A stretch of 64,000 bases of DNA from Algibacter pacificus (GCF_008033385.1 NZ_VOGY01000003.1:1-64000), one strand, 5' to 3'. Shown: positions 53,036 through 63,047, numbered from the stretch's first letter. Notes: a model not told the origin generated them from the sequence alone. Translations and numbers: made by a program.

Positions 53036-54214
53036 TTAATTTATTGATTTATTTATCTTTAAATATCTCAAAGCATAACGGATAGTTGAATATGAGTATA
53101 AAATTAAATATGAAGTTATCAATCCATATACACCAAAACTATATGTTAATAAAAACCCAAAAAACATAGAGATTATTACAAATTCCAAATGATATCTTGA
53201 CTTTTCTTTTTGTTCTTTACGTACTACCATTATAACGGCTATTATAGCTGCGAACATAAAAATCATATTACAAATTAATAAAAACAATAACGGGTAATAT
53301 GCTTCTACATAAGCACTCTTACTATAAACAATTTCTAAAAACTTCTTTCCAAATATCAGTAAAATTACGAATACTGCAAAATTAATAATAAATATCTCTA
53401 ATGCCGTCTTCTTTAAAGCTTTTATTAATTCCTTAAAATCGTCTTTTAATTCTAGAAATCTTACATACCTAACCTGAAGCAGAGATATTGAAATAAGCAA
53501 TAATATATTAGAAATAGAGAATGCTACTTGATATAAAGCTAACGTTGCTGGTTTAAGCACAAAAGAAGCAATTACCGTGGGCGCCATCATATATAGAGGT
53601 GTGGTTATATATGTTATTCCATAATATTTTAGTTTAGAAAACCGTTCTTGAATAAATTCTTTAATTTTACCAATAGAAATAAGCTTAAAATTAATTTTGT
53701 TTAAAAGTATACCTAATATTATTAAGTACAATAAGTCTATCATTATTAAATAAATATAGAAGCTTTCCTTAAAAAAATAATACAGTACGACTATTGCTAA
53801 AACGAATGAACCTGAAATGGTGTTTACAATCGTCATGACATTAATTTTTTTCACCACTTGATGGTAAGCTAAAAACATATCATTTATACTTTTTTCAACA
53901 AAAACCTTAATTAAAATTAAAAAAAACAGATAATTACTTTCAAGAGGTATTAAGAAAGACAGTATTATTAATACTAATAATAATATTGACGATACATGGA
54001 TAAAATTTGTAATATTATTTTTTAATGCTGTTTTAGTATCAGAGTTTACTAATATAAATTCACTAAAACCAAAATTGGTAATAAGTAAAACAACGCCTAC
54101 TACATTTATGTAGGCCGAGAACACCCCCATATCATAGATAGATATATTTCTGGCTAAAACAACTAGAAATAAGTAATTAGCTCCACGCTTTATTAGGTTT
54201 GATAATGTAAACAC
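53036..54214 (-). CDS. wzx: Wzx-type oligosaccharide flippase
   Basis: 392 residues with eleven to twelve membrane spans (YLFLVVLARNISIYDMGVFS at the first loop, FIINFAVFVILLIFGKKFLEIVYS later). The pattern fits the MOP flippase family of Wzx proteins, though it is shorter than the usual 410-480 residues. It transfers the undecaprenyl-linked repeat unit to the periplasmic face. Its start overlaps the rfbD stop by one base. This stretch (52-54 kb) is strikingly AT-rich, a common mark of variable capsule genes. Confidence 0.88.
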   Translation of the reverse strand: MFTLSNLIKRGANYLFLVVLARNISIYDMGVFSAYINVVGVVLLITNFGFSEFILVNSDTKTALKNNITNFIHVSSILLLVLIILSFLIPLESNYLFFLILIKVFVEKSINDMFLAYHQVVKKINVMTIVNTISGSFVLAIVVLYYFFKESFYIYLIMIDLLYLIILGILLNKINFKLISIGKIKEFIQERFSKLKYYGITYITTPLYMMAPTVIASFVLKPATLALYQVAFSISNILLLISISLLQVRYVRFLELKDDFKELIKALKKTALEIFIINFAVFVILLIFGKKFLEIVYSKSAYVEAYYPLLFLLICNMIFMFAAIIAVIMVVRKEQKEKSRYHLEFVIISMFFGFLLTYSFGVYGLITSYLILYSYSTIRYALRYLKINKSIN

Positions 54215-55074
54215 TAATTAACTTTTTTTAAAAGTACATTCTTCAAGCTATCTTTCCAATTCGGTATTTCTAATTTGAATGCATTTTTTATTTTATTTTT
54301 ATTAAGCACACTATATTTTGGTCTGGCTGCCAAAGTAGGGTATTCTTCTGTAGATATAGATGTTAAATTAATTGAAACCTTACTTAATTGAAATATGGCT
54401 TGTGCAAAATCAAACCAACTTATAGCGCCTTCGTTACTATAATGGTACAAACCATAGTTGTTATTTTTAGTTGTAATTACACTTACAATTACCTTAGCTA
54501 AATCTCCTGCATAAGTTGGCGTACCTATTTGATCTCCTACAATACTTAAATCTTTTTTTGTTTCAGCTAAACGCAACATGGTTTTCATAAAATTATTACC
54601 ATGTTCAGAATATAGCCAAGAGGTTCTAAAAATAAAATAGTTCTCTAAAACATGTATTATTTCCTGTTCACCCTTCAATTTAGAATCGCCATAAACGCTT
54701 ATTGGCTTGGTAACATCTGTTTCAATATATGGCGTATTTTTAAAACCTTCAAACACAAAATCTGTAGAAATATGAATTAAAACCGAATTATTATTTTTAC
54801 ATACTATTGCTAAATTTTTAGCGCCGTCTGCATTTATCTGATAAGCTTTTTGCTGGTCTTCCTCTGCTTTATCTACGGCTGTATATGCCGCACAATTTAT
54901 ACAGTATGAAATATCGCCTATTTGCTTAAAATAAGCTTCTAATTTATTTAAATCACAAATGTCTAACTCACTATAATCGGTATAAATAAAGGTGAGGTTT
55001 GAATGGCCAGAAACAACATCTTTAATGCATGTAGCTAACTGTCCATTTGCTCCTGTTACTAAAACTTTTGTCAT
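54214..55074 (-). CDS. rfbD: dTDP-4-dehydrorhamnose reductase
   Basis: 286 residues of the extended SDR fold. The NAD(P)-binding GANGQLATC motif lies near residue 8, then CINCAAYTAVDKAEED, HISTDFVFEG, the catalytic Y-x-x-x-K within SVYGDSKLKGE, and FRTSWLYSEHGNNF. It makes dTDP-L-rhamnose by reducing dTDP-4-keto-L-rhamnose with NADPH, the last step of the pathway whose other genes lie directly upstream. One base separates it from rfbC. Confidence 0.96.
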   Translation of the reverse strand: MTKVLVTGANGQLATCIKDVVSGHSNLTFIYTDYSELDICDLNKLEAYFKQIGDISYCINCAAYTAVDKAEEDQQKAYQINADGAKNLAIVCKNNNSVLIHISTDFVFEGFKNTPYIETDVTKPISVYGDSKLKGEQEIIHVLENYFIFRTSWLYSEHGNNFMKTMLRLAETKKDLSIVGDQIGTPTYAGDLAKVIVSVITTKNNNYGLYHYSNEGAISWFDFAQAIFQLSKVSINLTSISTEEYPTLAARPKYSVLNKNKIKNAFKLEIPNWKDSLKNVLLKKVN

Positions 55075-55075
55075 A

Positions 55076-55621
55076 TTATATTATGGCGTTTTTAAGTTCA
55101 GGCAATTCTAAATCTTTATCAGATACTAAAAATTGATTTTTTGGCAATATCCAATCTATATTTAGTTTGGGGTCTGAGAATATGATACCGCCCTCTGAAG
55201 CTTTATTATAAAAATTATCGCATTTATATGAAAACAATGCTACATCACTCAATACAATAAATCCATGAGCAAAACCTCTAGGTACAAACAATTGTTTTTT
55301 ATTTTCTTCAGATAGCTCAACTGAAATATGTTCTCCAAATGTTAGAGAATCTTTCCTTATGTCTACTGCAACGTCTAATACTTTACCTTTAATTACTCTA
55401 ACTAACTTAGCTTGAGCAAAATCTCCTGTTTGATAATGAAGCCCTCTTAAAACACCTTTGGAAGAAAAAGATTCATTATCTTGAACAAAGTTAACAGACA
55501 TTCCTGTTAATTCATTAAACGTATTTTTGTTATAACTTTCTAAAAAATAGCCTCTATTATCTTTAAAAACATTAGGCTCTAAAATAAGGCAATCTTGTAA
55601 TTTTGTTTTTACTAATTTCAT
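55076..55621 (-). CDS. rfbC: dTDP-4-dehydrorhamnose 3,5-epimerase
   Basis: 181 residues of the RmlC cupin. The catalytic histidine lies in RGLHYQTGDFAQAKLVRVIKG, the DVAVDIRKDSLTFG segment is typical, and the PRGFAHGFIVLSD motif and tyrosine of FSYKCDNFYNKASEG complete the active site. It inverts carbons 3 and 5 of dTDP-4-keto-6-deoxyglucose. Its ATG overlaps the rfbA stop by one base, which couples translation in the rfbB-A-C-D block. Confidence 0.97.
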   Translation of the reverse strand: MKLVKTKLQDCLILEPNVFKDNRGYFLESYNKNTFNELTGMSVNFVQDNESFSSKGVLRGLHYQTGDFAQAKLVRVIKGKVLDVAVDIRKDSLTFGEHISVELSEENKKQLFVPRGFAHGFIVLSDVALFSYKCDNFYNKASEGGIIFSDPKLNIDWILPKNQFLVSDKDLELPELKNAII

Positions 55622-56487
55622 TATTTTTTATTCAAAAGTCCTAATAGATTTTTACCGTAACCACTTTTTAACAAAGGTTGAGCTAAAGCAATAAACTCTT
55701 TTTCACTAATATATCCCATTTCAAAAGCAGCACCTTCAATAGCTCCTATTTTTAAACCTTGACGTTCTTCTATCACTTCTACAAACTGAGAAGCTTGCAT
55801 TAAGGATTGAAAGGTACCTGTATCTAACCATGCTGTACCACGATCTAAAATACTAACATTTAAGTTTCTTTTTTCTAAATAAACTTTATTAATGTCTGTA
55901 ATTTCTAATTCTCCTCTATGACTAGGTTTTATATTTTTAGCTATATCAACAACAGAATTGTCGTAAAAATAAATACCAGGAACGGCGTAATTTGATTTAG
56001 GAGTTTCTGGTTTTTCTTCAATAGAAATAGCTTGCCCGTTCTCATTAAATTCTACAACACCATATCTTTCTGGGTCATGGACTCTATATGCATAAATAAT
56101 ACCTCCATCTGGATCGTTATTTGCTTGCAATAGTTTTGATAATCCTGTTCCGTAAAAAATATTATCACCAAGTATTAAAGCTACTTTATCGTTTCCTATA
56201 AATTCTTCTCCTATTATAAATGCTTCAGCCAATCCATTTGGAGCTTCTTGAACCGCATATTCGAAAGAACAACCATATTTTTTACCATCGCCTAATAAAT
56301 CTTTAAACAAAGGCAAATCTTTAGGGGTAGAAATAATCAAAATTTCTCTAATTCCCGAATACATTAAAGTTGAAAGCGGATAATAAATCATAGGTTTATC
56401 ATAAATAGGCATTAGTTGCTTACTTACAGATAATGTTAAAGGGTGTAACCTAGTCCCCGATCCTCCGGCTAAAATAATTCCTTTCAT
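55621..56487 (-). CDS. rfbA: Glucose-1-phosphate thymidylyltransferase
   Basis: 288 residues, the usual RmlA length. The nucleotide-binding [28 protein letters not shown], the substrate loop [13 protein letters not shown], and [10 protein letters not shown] are all typical. It joins dTTP and glucose-1-phosphate, the entry step to dTDP-rhamnose. It is located three bases after rfbB, in the order rfbB, A, C, D. It differs from the nucleotidyltransferase at 26760, which has a hexapeptide tail. Confidence 0.97.
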   Translation of the reverse strand: MKGIILAGGSGTRLHPLTLSVSKQLMPIYDKPMIYYPLSTLMYSGIREILIISTPKDLPLFKDLLGDGKKYGCSFEYAVQEAPNGLAEAFIIGEEFIGNDKVALILGDNIFYGTGLSKLLQANNDPDGGIIYAYRVHDPERYGVVEFNENGQAISIEEKPETPKSNYAVPGIYFYDNSVVDIAKNIKPSHRGELEITDINKVYLEKRNLNVSILDRGTAWLDTGTFQSLMQASQFVEVIEERQGLKIGAIEGAAFEMGYISEKEFIALAQPLLKSGYGKNLLGLLNKK

Positions 56488-56490
56488 ATC

Positions 56491-57543
56491 TTAATTATAT
56501 TGTTTTTCGTAATAAGATTTATATTGACCACTGGTTACATTATTTAACCAATTTTCATTATTTAAAAACCATTTAATTGTTTTTTCTAAACCTTGCTCAA
56601 AAGTAACAGAAGGTTCCCAACCTAACTCATTTTTTATTTTGGAAGCATCAATTGCATATCGTAAATCATGACCTGGACGGTCTTTTACATAGGTAATTAG
56701 TTTCTCCGAAGTGCCTTCTTCTCTATTCAATTCAATATCCATTTGTTTACAAAGAAGCTTAACTAAATCAATGTTTTTCCATTCATTAAATCCACCAATA
56801 TTATAAGTATCATGGTTTTTTCCTTTATGAAAAACCAAATCTATCGCTATGGCATGATCAATAACATACAACCAATCTCTGGTATAATTACCATCGCCAT
56901 ATACAGGCAATGGTTTATTGTTAATTATGTTATTAATAAATAAAGGAATTAATTTTTCGGGGAATTGATTTTGTCCATAATTATTTGAGCAATTCGTTAT
57001 AACGTAAGGCATATTATAGGTTTCGCCATAGGCTCTAACAAAATGATCTGAACTGGCTTTAGATGCCGAATATGGAGAGTTTGGATCATATGATGTAGTT
57101 TCTGTAAACAAACCTGTTTCTCCTAATGTACCATATACCTCATCGGTACTTACATGGTAAAAAAGTTTATTACTAAAATCATTGTTCCAACAATTTTTAA
57201 AAGCATTTAAAAGATTCATCGTCCCTATAACATTTGTCTTAACAAATGCTAAAGGATCTTTTATAGATCGATCCACATGAGATTCCGCTGCCAAATGGAT
57301 AACACTATCAAATTTATACTTGATAAAAAGGTCGTTTATTACATCTTCATGAGTAATATCTGCTTTTATAAAAGTATAATTTTTATGGTTTTCAATATCC
57401 TTAAGGTTTTCTAAGTTTCCTGCGTATGTTAAGGCGTCTAAATTAAAAATATGATATTCCGGATATTTTTCTACAAATAACCTTACCACATGGGACCCAA
57501 TAAAACCAGCACCTCCAGTAATTAAAATATTCTTATTTCTCAT
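56491..57543 (-). CDS. rfbB: dTDP-glucose 4,6-dehydratase
   Basis: 350 residues from the ATG at 57543; an upstream TTG would add only four residues. SDR fold with NAD-binding TGGAGFIGSHV, HLAAESHVDRSI, the catalytic T-D-E triad in YHVSTDEVYGTLG, Y-x-x-x-K within PYSASKASSDHFV, and NCSNNYGQNQFPEKLIP. It converts dTDP-glucose to dTDP-4-keto-6-deoxyglucose. Its first codons overlap the end of the Wzz gene by 11 bases. All residues expected for activity are visible. Confidence 0.97.
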   Translation of the reverse strand: MRNKNILITGGAGFIGSHVVRLFVEKYPEYHIFNLDALTYAGNLENLKDIENHKNYTFIKADITHEDVINDLFIKYKFDSVIHLAAESHVDRSIKDPLAFVKTNVIGTMNLLNAFKNCWNNDFSNKLFYHVSTDEVYGTLGETGLFTETTSYDPNSPYSASKASSDHFVRAYGETYNMPYVITNCSNNYGQNQFPEKLIPLFINNIINNKPLPVYGDGNYTRDWLYVIDHAIAIDLVFHKGKNHDTYNIGGFNEWKNIDLVKLLCKQMDIELNREEGTSEKLITYVKDRPGHDLRYAIDASKIKNELGWEPSVTFEQGLEKTIKWFLNNENWLNNVTSGQYKSYYEKQYN

Positions 57544-58588
57544 ATGTAATAACAAATTTTACTAATTTCATTCCTAAGTATAACAAACATAATAAAATAA
57601 AAACTATGATAGGAAATATGAACGAGTATTTATCTAAAAAGGTTTTATGCACAGATCCTACTTCCTGAAAACTAGAAATAATATCAAAATAAACATCTTC
57701 TTCTACCTGTTGTGCATCTAGTTGTGTTAATTCATTTCTAAGTTCTAATTCCTTATCTAATAATTCATATTCTTTAGTTTTAACACGTTCTTGCACCAAA
57801 GCCATGCTTCCTTCTTTATAACTTAAAGGAGAATCGGCTGTTGATTCTTTTTGAACTAAAGAAATATACATCCTCTTTAAAGAATCTACTTCTACTAAAT
57901 CTCTTTGAATACGAGCTCTGCTTAAACTTATTAAAGAATCTCGTTTTTTCATTTTCTTTACAGAATAATTATTAGAAAATGTAGAATTTATACCTTCCTC
58001 TAATGCTCTAAAAATATCTTTATTATGTGCCTTTACACCAATTTCAAAAAATTCCCCAGAATACACACTTCTATTTGCTAAGAAATCTTCATAAGATATT
58101 TCTTGTGCTCTCACACTATCTACGGCTCTAATAAATCTATCATACTGTAATATACGCTCGTTTTCTGTTTCTGGCCCTGGCTGAACGGTAAACTCAACTA
58201 AGCTATTAGCAGCTTCATTATCAATCTGAAATAGATTACTTAATTCTTGATAATCATTATCTTCAATTAATGCATTATAATAATTAATATTAGTAACCAA
58301 TTGAAACTTACTTTCAAAATATGGTCTCACTAACATATGAGATTTATAAACAGGCGATTGTGTTTTTTCTAAACCATACCCTATTGCTGCCGCAACTAAA
58401 ACAGATATTAAAATAATTTTAAAATTTAAGATTATAGCCTTTAATGCATAAATAAAAATTGAAAACAAAAAGCTAACTATAGATCCTATAAACTTAAATA
58501 ATCTTTCAAACAAATTACCTATAAGGTTAAACAACTTTACCAAATCTATTTCTTCAGATTGTTGTAATTGTGGTGATTCTTTACTCAT
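57533..58588 (-). CDS. Wzz-like polysaccharide chain-length regulator
   Basis: 351 residues with two membrane spans, at about 55-75 (IILISVLVAAAIGYGLE) and at about 325-345 (FPIIVFILLCLLYLGMKLV), enclosing a periplasmic helical domain with coiled-coil stretches (ELLDKELELRNELTQLDAQQ). This is the polysaccharide co-polymerase layout. No kinase domain is attached, so it is Wzz-like rather than Wzc-like. It probably sets the length of the polymer made by Wzy. It begins four bases after the DUF6909 gene. Confidence 0.85.
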   Translation of the reverse strand: MSKESPQLQQSEEIDLVKLFNLIGNLFERLFKFIGSIVSFLFSIFIYALKAIILNFKIILISVLVAAAIGYGLEKTQSPVYKSHMLVRPYFESKFQLVTNINYYNALIEDNDYQELSNLFQIDNEAANSLVEFTVQPGPETENERILQYDRFIRAVDSVRAQEISYEDFLANRSVYSGEFFEIGVKAHNKDIFRALEEGINSTFSNNYSVKKMKKRDSLISLSRARIQRDLVEVDSLKRMYISLVQKESTADSPLSYKEGSMALVQERVKTKEYELLDKELELRNELTQLDAQQVEEDVYFDIISSFQEVGSVHKTFLDKYSFIFPIIVFILLCLLYLGMKLVKFVITYEK

Positions 58589-58592
58589 AATT

Positions 58593-60278
58593 TTAATTTA
58601 ATATTTGTTCTAAAATAGTTCTTGTAATTATATATGTTGGCCTTACGCCTGAAGTCCCTAATCCTCCCGATGCTAATGTAGCACCTGTTTCTAATGGGTT
58701 ATCACTAGCATAATAAGCATATCTCACTTTTACGTTTTCCCTTATACTACCCCTAACTTTAGATGCCGCTTGTATGGCTTTTTGATAATGTGCTCCCTCC
58801 ATTTCTAAGCCTATGACATTCCATGTGGAATTATAAAAAAACTTCAATATATCTTTATTTTGAAGCGATGTTCCTAAAACAGTTATCATGGAACCGTTAT
58901 AAACATTAACGCCTTTACCTTCTAAATCTTCTCGTTTTAATTCGTTTTCAAAAGGATAATTATCGGCTGTACCTTCAAAAATATGTGCCGATGGTATCAT
59001 AATATCACCCTTACCGCCTTCTAGAATTCCAGCTTTACCCATTATAGATAACGATTCTACATTTAAATGTAGTTTTTTATTTCCTTTTAAAATATATGGT
59101 TTCAATAGCTCGTCTATAGTTTCATAAGCTTGCTCTCCAAAAGCATAGTCCATAACTATAATGACTGGTTTTTTGTCTTTTAAACCCGCCTCAGTTACCT
59201 GAATATCTAATTTTGAAAGATCTATTTTATCGGTATCAAATATTTGTACATCTATATTGGCTCCCGAAGTATCTTTAATATAAAACATCCCTTTCTGCAG
59301 GGCCTCTTTAGTTACTTTATGACGCAAATTTTCGTTATGACTTAACGACTCATAAACTTGAAATATGTCTTTTTTTCCTATAATAGATTTTAATGCTGTT
59401 GGTGCAAAAAGTGTATTCATAACACTATGCATATTTGCACTAATAACATGTATTGGTCTTTCTAACAAGCCGTTTTTATGCAAAGTTTCTTTTATAGTAT
59501 CTGCCCATATTTCACCGTGAATATGATGCCCTATACGCTCCCTTAAAACAGGACTAAAAGTAATGGTGCGTTTATCTTTACCTACCAACTCCTCTATAGC
59601 TAACTTCCCTAACCAATACACAATATGTAATAAACGTTCCGGCTGTAAAGGCGTAGAAAAGGCATTATAAACGGTAGTAATTTCCTTAAATGTTCGTCCT
59701 AAAATATTTGCTGTATGTGATATTGCAACTTCTCGTTCTTCCTGTGTAAGTTTCTTTTTAGATAAAACGGTATTTTCTAGTTTTATCCAATCACGTGTGG
59801 TATCTCCATCTTCATTAATAAGTACCCGTGTACTTATTTTATGCGATTCGACAAAAAGAAAAGTAAGGTGGGTTAAAATATCATAAATTTCCGAACGTCC
59901 GCGCGTAATTTCAATATTCATTTGCTCATCATCAATACGATAACAATTACGACGCCTTTTTGGTGGAATAATAGGTTCAAAATGCGAATCGCCATAACCT
60001 TCATCACTCGTTAAATTGATAAACGTACACTCTTCAATACCAATTGGCAGTCTATCAATAACATAAAGTAAACCTTCAAGCTCGGCCTTTTCATCTCCAA
60101 TAGAACCATAAATTTCTGGTCTTAGTAACAATAATGAACTTCTAAGCGTTTCGCCAGAAATCCCCATAGGCTTATAAAAACCGCGATTAAACAGGTGCCG
60201 CATAGTAATATACAGCCGTTCAATGGCATTCGAGCTTTCTTGTGCTCTAGTTCTTTCATGTCGCTTTTTACTGTTCAT
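58593..60278 (-). CDS. DUF6909 protein with phosphorylase-like C-terminal motifs
   Basis: 561 residues, soluble, no signal peptide. I recognise the family from flavobacterial genomes; its function is unknown. The N-terminal half is helical (AIERLYITMRHLFNRGFYKP, IYDILTHLTFLFVESHK). In the C-terminal third the segments GDIMIPSAHIFEGTADNYPF, GLEMEGAHYQ (E492-x-E494) and YYASDNPLE (D526) resemble the nucleobase and ribose sites of the PNP/MTAN/AMP-nucleosidase fold. That link is inference. It is the first gene of the polysaccharide operon by position, with a promoter box at 60296, and lies four bases before Wzz. Confidence 0.75.
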   Translation of the reverse strand: MNSKKRHERTRAQESSNAIERLYITMRHLFNRGFYKPMGISGETLRSSLLLLRPEIYGSIGDEKAELEGLLYVIDRLPIGIEECTFINLTSDEGYGDSHFEPIIPPKRRRNCYRIDDEQMNIEITRGRSEIYDILTHLTFLFVESHKISTRVLINEDGDTTRDWIKLENTVLSKKKLTQEEREVAISHTANILGRTFKEITTVYNAFSTPLQPERLLHIVYWLGKLAIEELVGKDKRTITFSPVLRERIGHHIHGEIWADTIKETLHKNGLLERPIHVISANMHSVMNTLFAPTALKSIIGKKDIFQVYESLSHNENLRHKVTKEALQKGMFYIKDTSGANIDVQIFDTDKIDLSKLDIQVTEAGLKDKKPVIIVMDYAFGEQAYETIDELLKPYILKGNKKLHLNVESLSIMGKAGILEGGKGDIMIPSAHIFEGTADNYPFENELKREDLEGKGVNVYNGSMITVLGTSLQNKDILKFFYNSTWNVIGLEMEGAHYQKAIQAASKVRGSIRENVKVRYAYYASDNPLETGATLASGGLGTSGVRPTYIITRTILEQILN

Positions 60279-60295
60279 AGTTTATTTTGGAGCGG

Positions 60296-60303
60296 CAAAG
60301 GTA
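60296..60303 (-). promoter_or_regulatory. -7 box TACCTTTG at the head of the polysaccharide operon
   Basis: On the minus strand TACCTTTG lies 17 bases before the DUF6909 ATG. Gaps between the next 15 genes are small or absent, so this may drive transcription down to 43138; the largest internal gaps (about 55-65 bases at 45284 and 49920) show no consensus box. Confidence 0.55.
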
Positions 60304-60324
60304 ATACTATTTTAATTAATTTTC

Positions 60325-61809
60325 TTACTCAAGTAGATCAACAATTTTTCTATCGTTAGAAAGTCTTGGTATTTTATTTTGTCCGCCAAGCTTTCCAACC
60401 GATTTCATATAGTGTTGAAAACCACCTTTTTCAACCTTTTTAATTTTTAAGGGTTGCAACACTTTACCTTCAATTAAATCGAAATAATAACTGTTTTGCC
60501 TTTGAAGTGATTGATCTAATTTTTGCGCTAAAGCGGAAAGGTTTTGGGGTTCATTTTCAAACTCTACAAACCATTCATGATATGGTAATTCTTCCGATGG
60601 ATTAATTTGAGGTGCTACTGTAAATTCTGAAACGCGAATATCGGTATTGGCTGTTGCTTCTTGCATAGCTTGCTCTACTTCTTTCCCAATAACGTGCTCA
60701 CCAAAAGCAGAAATAAAATGTTTTATACGTCCCGAAACGATAACCCTATAGGGTTTTGTCGATGTAAACTCAACCGTATCCCCAATATTATAAGCCCAAA
60801 GTCCAGCATTTGAGGAAATAATCATCACATAGTTTACACCAACTTCAACATCCTTTATGGTGATTCGTTTTGGGTTGTCCTCAAAAAATTCATCAGCCTT
60901 TATAAACTCATAAAAAATTCCTGAATTTAATTGAAGTAACATCCCTTTTTCGTTCTGCTTATCTTGAAAGGCGAAAAACCCCTCGCTTGCCGGATAGAGT
61001 TCTATACTATCTACTTTTCTTCCGATAAGGTTCTCAAATTTTGCACGATAAGGCTCATAATTAACGCCACCAAATATAAAGAGGTTGAAATTTTTAAAAA
61101 TGTCACCAACCTTTTTTCCTGTTCTTTGCTGAAGTTTTTCAAAATACATTTGCACCCAAGATGGAATTCCCGAAATAATGGTCATATCCTGCGGTAACGT
61201 TTCTTCAACTATAGCATCAACTTTGGTTTCCCAATCCTCAATACAATTAGTTTCCCAAGACGGTAACCTATTTTTTTGCAAATATTTAGGCACATAATGC
61301 GCAACAATTCCCGACAACCTCCCTAATTGCACGCCATTTTGCTCTTTTAAAATAGGACTTCCTTGTAAAAAAATCATTTTTCCATTTACAAATTTAGCAT
61401 TACCTGTTTCATGAATGTACATTAAAATGGCATTCCGTGCCGCATTAACATGGCTTGGCATACTTTCTTTTGTAATAGGAATATATTTAGAACCCGAAGT
61501 AGTTCCGGAAGTTTTAGCAAAATAAATGGGTTTCCCTTTCCACAGGATATCCAGCTCGCCAGCAACTACTTTTTCAACGTAGGGTTTTAAAGCTTCGTAA
61601 TCTCGAACAGGTACACGTTTTACAAAATCTTCAAATGAATGGATACTACTAAAATCGTGATCTTGTCCAAATTTAGTGCCCGCAGCCTTTGCTATTAAAT
61701 CTTTAAATACCTTTTCCTGTGTTTCTACAGGATGATTTGCCCATTTTTGAATGGATTTAAAAACCCGTTTTGCGAAGGGTTTTGCTAATGCAGATTTTAA
61801 TGAAAGCAT
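60325..61809 (-). CDS. GH3 auxin-responsive family acyl-amido synthetase
   Basis: 494 residues of the GH3 branch of adenylate-forming enzymes. The ATP loop is YFAKTSGTTSGSKYIPIT (about 88-105), then LYPASEGFFAFQ, YNIGDTVEFTSTKPYRVIVSGR, and the hinge IKHFISAFGEHVIGKEVE. Plant relatives join amino acids to hormones; bacterial ones probably couple amino acids or amines to acyl groups, but substrates are unknown. It is 47 bases upstream of the DUF6909 gene in the same direction. The 252 bases upstream of it (to 62062) hold no gene and no clear hairpin. Confidence 0.9.
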   Translation of the reverse strand: MLSLKSALAKPFAKRVFKSIQKWANHPVETQEKVFKDLIAKAAGTKFGQDHDFSSIHSFEDFVKRVPVRDYEALKPYVEKVVAGELDILWKGKPIYFAKTSGTTSGSKYIPITKESMPSHVNAARNAILMYIHETGNAKFVNGKMIFLQGSPILKEQNGVQLGRLSGIVAHYVPKYLQKNRLPSWETNCIEDWETKVDAIVEETLPQDMTIISGIPSWVQMYFEKLQQRTGKKVGDIFKNFNLFIFGGVNYEPYRAKFENLIGRKVDSIELYPASEGFFAFQDKQNEKGMLLQLNSGIFYEFIKADEFFEDNPKRITIKDVEVGVNYVMIISSNAGLWAYNIGDTVEFTSTKPYRVIVSGRIKHFISAFGEHVIGKEVEQAMQEATANTDIRVSEFTVAPQINPSEELPYHEWFVEFENEPQNLSALAQKLDQSLQRQNSYYFDLIEGKVLQPLKIKKVEKGGFQHYMKSVGKLGGQNKIPRLSNDRKIVDLLE

Positions 61810-62062
61810 ATTATTTTGAATGCATTTTAAACCAGTTAATAATTAAACAATCTTCTTCAATATTAAAATTTAATAAGCTCATATTTCTTTTATGAAGTGA
61901 TTGATACTTAAAACTTGTAATTCCTTATATATTGGCATAACAAATAAATACTGATTTGTATATTTCCGTATGACAATATACGCAGAACGGTTAAAATATT
62001 TTAAATTAGTTTAGAATTGTATTTTAAATTTTCTCCTTTAAAATATTATTCTTTCAAATAGC

Positions 62063-62932
62063 TTATTTGAAATCTATAAAGTTTGTTGGGTTTATAGGGT
62101 AACCATCGTTCCAAAGTTCGAAATGTAAATGAGGACCTGTAGATAACTCACCCGTATTTCCGGCAGTTGCAATAACTTCTCCTGCTTTTACTAAATCGCC
62201 TTGTTCTTTAGTTATACTAGCATTGTGTTTATATACCGAAATTAAACCATAACTATGTTCTAGAATAATAACATACCCCGTGCTAGCTGTCCATTCTGCA
62301 AAAATAACAATACCGTCGGCTGTTGCTTTTATAGGGGTATCTTTTGATAATACAATATCTACGGCATAATGTTTTTCTTTTACATTATACGGAGCACTAA
62401 TAGAACCACTTGCTGGAGGAAATAATATAAAATTACTAACCGATGTTGCCGACTCGAATAAATTATACTTATCTTCTTTATCAACCTTGTCCCGAAGTAA
62501 AGAATCGGCTGGCGACGGATTTAAATCGACCTCACTGGCTTCTAATTTAACGGCTTCAATTATAGAATCTTTATTAAAATCGGACGGACTTAAATCGCCT
62601 TTTAAAACCTTTTTAATGGAGGCATAATACTTTTCGTTAACAGAAATAACGTTTTGTAATGAATCGGTTTTATAATTTAAGGCTATGGCTTTCTTTTTTA
62701 AAGCCGTAGAAGAATAGCCAGGAATATATTCTCTTAAAGGTGTAAATGCAATTAAGGCATAAGTTGCTGCAACTAAAAAAATGGACGATAAGGTAACTAA
62801 AACAAATACGTTTAAACGTGTTAATTTAAGTGACAACCGTTCCTCAAACGTGTTTTCATTTAGAATAACAAGTTTATATTTATCGAGTAATTTTCGTTTT
62901 ATTTTTTTAGCTTTTTTCTTTTTTTCTTCCAT
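62063..62932 (-). CDS. M23 family cell-wall metallopeptidase
   Basis: 289 residues from the ATG at 62932; a start 18 codons further up would overlap the promoter box. A basic cytoplasmic start (EEKKKKAKKIKRKLLDKYK) precedes one membrane span (VFVLVTLSSIFLVAATYALI) and a coiled-coil segment. The LytM domain (about 180-289) has zinc ligands H and D in HYAVDIVL and the H-x-H in TGPHLHFELW, so it should be an active endopeptidase on peptidoglycan cross-links. It is anchored in the inner membrane, facing the periplasm, in contrast to the inactive EnvC-like protein at 29927. Confidence 0.93.
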   Translation of the reverse strand: MEEKKKKAKKIKRKLLDKYKLVILNENTFEERLSLKLTRLNVFVLVTLSSIFLVAATYALIAFTPLREYIPGYSSTALKKKAIALNYKTDSLQNVISVNEKYYASIKKVLKGDLSPSDFNKDSIIEAVKLEASEVDLNPSPADSLLRDKVDKEDKYNLFESATSVSNFILFPPASGSISAPYNVKEKHYAVDIVLSKDTPIKATADGIVIFAEWTASTGYVIILEHSYGLISVYKHNASITKEQGDLVKAGEVIATAGNTGELSTGPHLHFELWNDGYPINPTNFIDFK

Positions 62933-62940
62933 CGTAAAAA

Positions 62941-62948
62941 CAAAAATA
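62941..62948 (-). promoter_or_regulatory. -7 box TATTTTTG of the M23 peptidase gene
   Basis: TATTTTTG on the minus strand ends eight bases before the ATG at 62932, supporting that start and implying a leader of only a few bases. Confidence 0.55.
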
Positions 62949-63047
62949 AATAGAATTATTAAGTAATTATCAATACAACGATACAAATTAAGCTTTGCTC
63001 AATATGCTAAAGTTATGTTTAAAACGATGTTATTTAAGTTTAATTAT

